Assembly (NCBI RefSeq): GCF_014212355.1
Contig: NZ_JACKXD010000002.1
Coordinates: forward strand, 658,778 to 722,777
Direction: 5' to 3'
DNA: 64,000 nt
Source of the DNA: Halobellus ruber
GTDB lineage: Archaea > Halobacteriota > Halobacteria > Halobacteriales > Haloferacaceae
The notes beneath the pieces were generated by a model that was not told where the DNA came from, did not search any database, and saw nothing but the letters and a program-made list of their open reading frames with translations. Within the stretch, counting starts at the first letter, position 1. The number at the start of each line of letters is the position of its first letter. A program made the translations under genes and the position numbers. Shown piece after piece: positions 61,137-64,000 of this stretch.

Positions 61137-61496
61137 ATGACCGGATCGAACGGGGACCGGGGTCCCGATCCGCCGGACGCCGGAGACGGCACCGAACCGA
61201 ACGGGGACGGCACGGCTGCGGGCGACACCTTCGGCGTCGGCATCCACGTCACCGACGACGAGTTCCAGTTCGTCGTCCACGTCCCCTCCGACATCGACTC
61301 CGGGTGGACGGACCCGGAGGCGTTCCAGCGCGTGGTCGAGCGGGCGGTCTGGGAACGGCTCGATCGGTCGGCGACGCTCCGTGAACTCGGTGCGACGGCT
61401 GAGGTCGGCGAGACCGTGACGCTCGGCCGGATCACACTCACGCCCGACGGGACCGTCGTCGATGCTGAGTTTCGGGCGGGCGCGGCGGAGTCGTGA
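61137..61496 (+). CDS. Conserved haloarchaeal protein, unknown
   Basis: A 119-residue protein: an Asp/Gly/Pro-rich N-terminus (1-30), then a compact domain DTFGVGIHVTDDEFQFVVHV, GWTDPEAFQRVVERAVWERL and RITLTPDGTVVDAEF. GATATTTGA at about 61106-61114 is a TATA-like element 27 bp before ATG 61137. Its stop overlaps the next start (GTGA), so the two are a translationally coupled pair. I do not recognise the family. Confidence 0.65.
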   Translation: MTGSNGDRGPDPPDAGDGTEPNGDGTAAGDTFGVGIHVTDDEFQFVVHVPSDIDSGWTDPEAFQRVVERAVWERLDRSATLRELGATAEVGETVTLGRITLTPDGTVVDAEFRAGAAES

Positions 61497-61945
61497 CCGA
61501 CGCTCTCGACGCCGTGATCGACGGCGCGATCGAACGGGCCCTCCTCGGCGGCGACGACGCCCGCCGGTACTTCGCGCTCGCGGGGGCGCTGGACCGTGGT
61601 CGATCGGCTGCCCGAAGCGACGCGGTCGGACCACCCGAGCACGACGATCCGGACCGCGAGCGACCGACGGAGCGGGACCGACCGACTCACGTGCTCGGTG
61701 CAGCCCTCCTCAGCACCGTCGCGGTCGACGCGCTCGGGTCGGTTCGGACCACGGACATCGACCCAGGCGCGTGGTCGCCCGGCGGCCGGGACGTCGGGGC
61801 ACGGACCGAGTTGGTTGCCGTCGGGGCGGTCGCCGCCTGCCGGCGGTTCGACGTCGAGCCCGAAACCGTCGCCGCGCGCTCCGGGGTCTCGCCCGAGCGA
61901 CTCGCCCGGTATCGGGAGAATGTGACTCCCGGATCAGAAAAATGA
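61493..61945 (+). CDS. Conserved haloarchaeal protein, unknown, coupled to the previous gene
   Basis: A 150-residue protein starting at GTG 61493 (MTDALDAVIDGAIERALLGG), overlapping the previous stop. Helical N-terminus, a hydrophilic Arg/Asp-rich middle (about 45-65), a hydrophobic helix HVLGAALLSTVAVDALG and a C-terminal FDVEPETVAARSGVSPERLA that resembles a helix-turn-helix. It might be a regulator, but no family is recognised. Confidence 0.6.
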   Translation: MTDALDAVIDGAIERALLGGDDARRYFALAGALDRGRSAARSDAVGPPEHDDPDRERPTERDRPTHVLGAALLSTVAVDALGSVRTTDIDPGAWSPGGRDVGARTELVAVGAVAACRRFDVEPETVAARSGVSPERLARYRENVTPGSEK

Positions 61946-61991
61946 GAACCGTCTCGATCGGACCTCGGACGCTTCCGCGACGGCTCGGCCG

Positions 61992-63332
61992 TCAGCTCCG
62001 ACCGGGCGCGTTCCCGGAGTTGCCGGGCGCGTCGTCGGAGCCGCTGTCGCCATTGTCGTCCGCATCCTCGTCGTCATCGTCGGCGTCGTCCTCGTCGTCG
62101 GCTTCGGTGGCTTCCGTTTCGGTTTCGTCGTCGCTCTCTTCGTCGTCTTCACTTTCCGCCTCGGAGTCGGGGCCCGCGTCGTCGGGGGCGTTGCCGTTCG
62201 CCGCGCCGGGACCGTCATCGTCCTCGTCGTCCGCGTCGTCGGACTGCCCGGGAGCGTCGCCGGAGTTGCCCGGAGCCCCACCCGACTGGCCGGGCGCGTC
62301 GCCGGAGTTACCCGGAGCCTCGTCGGACTGACCAGGTGCCTCACCCGACTGACCGGGCGCCTCGTCGGCGTTCCCGGGGTTGTTGCTCGTCACGAACTCG
62401 GAGATGACCTGTCCCGGCGGCCCGTCGACCGCGACGTTCTGGAGCGCGCTCACGAACTGCGACACCGCCAGCCCGAACGGCTCCTGCGGGTTGACGAAGT
62501 CGACTGTCAGGTCGGCGGTGGTCGTTGCGGACTCGTTGCCGTCGGTCGCAGTCACTTCGATCGTGACGTTCGCGGTCGGGAGCGGGAGCGCGACCTCGCC
62601 GTCGCCATCGGTCGCGTACGTTCCCGTCCCCGCGTAACTGTCGTTGCTCTCCACCTCGACGGTCGCGTTCTCGACGGCCTCGCCGCCGTCGGTGGCCGTC
62701 ACGACGACACCGTCGTCACGCTGGTCGGCGGTCACGTCCAGATCCGCCCCTGACAGCGCCACCACGGTCTCCGCCGAACGGTTGCCCTCGGTCGCCACGA
62801 TGGTGGCGTCCAGGTCGTCCGCGGGCTGTTCGAGGGTGACGGTGCCGTTCCCGTCGGTCGTGTAGTTCCCGCCGATCGCGTCGTCCGCGTCGACCGCAAC
62901 CGAGGCGTTCTCGACCGGCTCGTCGTACCGGGTGACGGTCACCGTCGTCGACCCGTCGGCCGACTGGTTGGCTGTGACGTCCAGCGAGTCCTCACGCGGG
63001 ACGAGCTCCGTCTGCGTGCTCGCGGTGACGTTGTCGCCACTCGCGTTCACCGTCACCGATACCGTCTCCGTCGGTTCGGGGAGGACGACGGTCCCGTTTG
63101 CGTCGGTCCCGTAGGTCCCGTTTCCGGTGTAGTTAGATGCCGAGGCAACCGTCACCGTCGCGTTCTCGACTGCGGTCCCGTTGTCTACGACTGTGACCAC
63201 TGCCTCGCCCGTGTCGGGATCCTGTTCCACGTCGACCGCGAGGTCGGTCGCTGCGGTCGCGGCCATCGGGATCGCCAGCATCCCGACGAGCGCGACGACC
63301 ACGGCGACCGTGAGCGTTCTGCTGCGGTTCAT
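61992..63332 (-). CDS. Secreted repeat protein with APG(Q/N)S heptads and acidic tail
   Basis: A 446-residue extracellular protein. A signal peptide (NRSRTLTVAVVVALVGMLAI, cleaved after ATAA) is followed by three related beta domains (about 30-110, 115-195, 195-270), each with the phrase VENATV or VENASV and TDGNGTVTL or TDANGTVVL. They resemble carboxypeptidase-regulatory or Ig-like repeats and carry many N-x-S/T sites. A short helical part (FGLAVSQFVSALQN) precedes six or more heptads of the form (D/E/G)APG(Q/N)S(G/D) (about 325-370), then an Asp/Glu tail ending DAPGNSGNAPGRS. No anchor is seen. ATG 63332 has CATAAAC (63360-63366) 27 bp upstream. Role unknown; cell-surface or matrix protein is likely. 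Confidence 0.72.
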   Translation of the reverse strand: MNRSRTLTVAVVVALVGMLAIPMAATAATDLAVDVEQDPDTGEAVVTVVDNGTAVENATVTVASASNYTGNGTYGTDANGTVVLPEPTETVSVTVNASGDNVTASTQTELVPREDSLDVTANQSADGSTTVTVTRYDEPVENASVAVDADDAIGGNYTTDGNGTVTLEQPADDLDATIVATEGNRSAETVVALSGADLDVTADQRDDGVVVTATDGGEAVENATVEVESNDSYAGTGTYATDGDGEVALPLPTANVTIEVTATDGNESATTTADLTVDFVNPQEPFGLAVSQFVSALQNVAVDGPPGQVISEFVTSNNPGNADEAPGQSGEAPGQSDEAPGNSGDAPGQSGGAPGNSGDAPGQSDDADDEDDDGPGAANGNAPDDAGPDSEAESEDDEESDDETETEATEADDEDDADDDDEDADDNGDSGSDDAPGNSGNAPGRS

Positions 63333-63510
63333 TACACTCCCCCGTTGCGAGGTCACCCTCATAAACCGGGAACTCCCTCAGCCCGTCTTCCGGTCGATTT
63401 AGCCCGATTTAACCCGATTAACCGTCTATCGGCGATAACCCGGACCGCGTCGGCTTCGTATCCCCCGCCCACCGTACGACGGCGCTGCCGCTGGCGAGTG
63501 CGCGTTCGAA

Positions 63511-63543
63511 ATGAAAACCGCCCACGGGACCTGTTGTCCCGTG
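63511..63543 (-). terminator. Hairpin plus T-run after the 5S rRNA
   Basis: On the minus strand CACGGGAC and GTCCCGTG form an 8-bp stem (63523-63530 with 63536-63543) and are followed by GGCGGTTTTCATTT. It lies about 20 bp after the 5S 3' end, so it is probably the rRNA operon terminator. Confidence 0.6.
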
Positions 63544-63561
63544 AGCGTTCAGTACGAGTGG

Positions 63562-63683
63562 ATGGGCGGCGACGGAGCGTTCCCAGAGGCTCGCGCACTC
63601 CAGTACTTCCCCCTACGCTGGCAGACTTAACTTCCGTGTTCGGGATGGGTACGGGTGTCTCCCTGCCGCTTTGGCCGCCCCAA
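63562..63683 (-). rRNA. rrf: 5S ribosomal RNA
   Basis: About 122 nt. The minus strand begins TTGGGGCGGCCAAAGCGG, contains the conserved CCCGTACCCATCCCGAACAC and GGAAGTTAAG, then GGAGTGCGCGAGCCTCTGGG, and ends CGCCGCCCATC. Helix I pairs GGGCGGC with GCCGCCC. It follows the 23S gene by about 260 bp, the usual haloarchaeal order. No tRNA-Cys follows it here, though several haloarchaea have one. Confidence 0.95.
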
Positions 63684-63944
63684 CGCCGACTGGCGGACTC
63701 GAACCGCCTCTCTCTTCTCACGAAGAGAGCGACCGACTCGTCGGTGGTGACGACTGCGTGGTTCCAAACCATTGAACGCGCGCAATCCAGCTTCCGCCTG
63801 AACCCGTCATTACCGCGACATCCTGGCCGTCTCGATCCCCGTCAACCACGACAGTAGACCGGGACTGCAATATACTGTCACAGTTGCGAGTCTCGTGTCA
63901 CACTCTCTCCGATCGATTCGGGGCGATCAGTCGGATCGCCTGAT

Positions 63945-64000
63945 GAGTGGTGGCTCGGACTGTTAGTGCTCGCGGGCTCACACCTCGTTGCCTCGGTGCG
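63945..64000 (-). rRNA. rrl: 23S ribosomal RNA, 3' end (partial)
   Basis: The last 56 bp of the window, read on the minus strand, match the 3' end of archaeal 23S rRNA: CGAGGTGTGAGCCCGCGAGC, ACTAACAGTCCGAGCCACC. The exact 3' end is approximate. A stem GGCGATC/GATCGCC (63922-63940) just after it resembles the 23S processing stem. Confidence 0.85.

Noticed and set aside
63361..63510. tRNA-Cys after the 5S gene
   Set aside because: Some haloarchaea have it there, but no cloverleaf can be drawn in this stretch.

Overview
The window is a very GC-rich archaeal chromosome segment from a halophilic archaeon (class Halobacteria). Three things point there. Almost every protein is strongly acidic. Most genes have a TATA-like box (TTTATR, TTTAWW) centred about 27 bp before the start codon, which means leaderless transcripts. 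The families are archaeal or haloarchaeal: GatE, pelota, RqcH, archaeal TpiA, MBF1-like, Fen1, phosphomevalonate decarboxylase, UbiA-type lipid prenyltransferase, geranylgeranyl reductase, DUF4013, DUF3054, COG1361. The right end enters an rRNA operon read on the minus strand (3' end of 23S, then 5S). I saw no CRISPR array, no tRNA gene and no intact insertion sequence.

Layout. 0-10 kb: a partial amino acid permease, a HerA-like ATPase, a DICT protein, tpiA, an MBF1-like regulator, a RecA-fold ATPase behind a short leader ORF, a UbiA-family ether-lipid prenyltransferase, two zinc-ribbon proteins and a PadR regulator. 10-20 kb: an AI-2E-family permease, a lipoprotein, fen1, an acetyltransferase, a methyltransferase, an MFS transporter, an ornithine cyclodeaminase-like enzyme, a GlpA-like flavoprotein and a 2H phosphoesterase. 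20-34 kb is rich in translation and RNA quality control: pelota, RqcH, a TrmJ-type RNA methyltransferase and GatE, with two tandem DUF4013 membrane proteins, a CNNM-type protein, a 7TM histidine kinase and fumarase. 34-42.5 kb: BolA-like protein, an apparently solitary N6-adenine DNA methyltransferase, MutY, a geranylgeranyl reductase, and a thiamine operon thi4-tenA-thiD/thiN with overlapping genes. 42.6-47.8 kb: a complete BMP-type (nucleoside-like) ABC importer. 48-57 kb: phosphohexomutase, a hybrid sensor kinase of clearly lower GC, acylphosphatase, and a COG1361 protein paired with an RND/MMPL exporter. 57-63.3 kb: phosphomevalonate decarboxylase and an NDH-2-like flavoprotein between two inverted miniature palindromes, a broken universal-stress-protein gene, a cyclodeaminase/cyclohydrolase-like protein, two unknown genes and a secreted repeat protein.

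The least ordinary content is non-coding. An 80-bp near-palindrome occurs four times (6187, 7213, 18173, 19291). In three of the four, the outer edge of the same arm supplies the stop codon of the gene before it (TGA of TGATACYGTCGGCTA). The copies come as two direct-repeat pairs about 1.0-1.1 kb apart. A second, unrelated 78-bp palindrome (57242 and 59738) occurs as an inverted pair around two genes, with a small ORF ended by one copy and a frameshifted gene beside the other. Other points are two adjacent strong hairpins in a 450-bp gap (8374-8455), a leaderless 27-codon ORF overlapping the RecA-fold gene, and an 11-bp palindrome in the thi4 promoter.

Functions that fit together: ether-lipid synthesis is represented by phosphomevalonate decarboxylase (isoprenoid precursors), the UbiA enzyme (second prenyl chain) and the geranylgeranyl reductase (saturation). 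Pelota and RqcH both act on stalled ribosomes. Thi4, TenA and ThiD/ThiN cover the thiazole branch, salvage, pyrimidine phosphorylation and coupling in thiamine synthesis.
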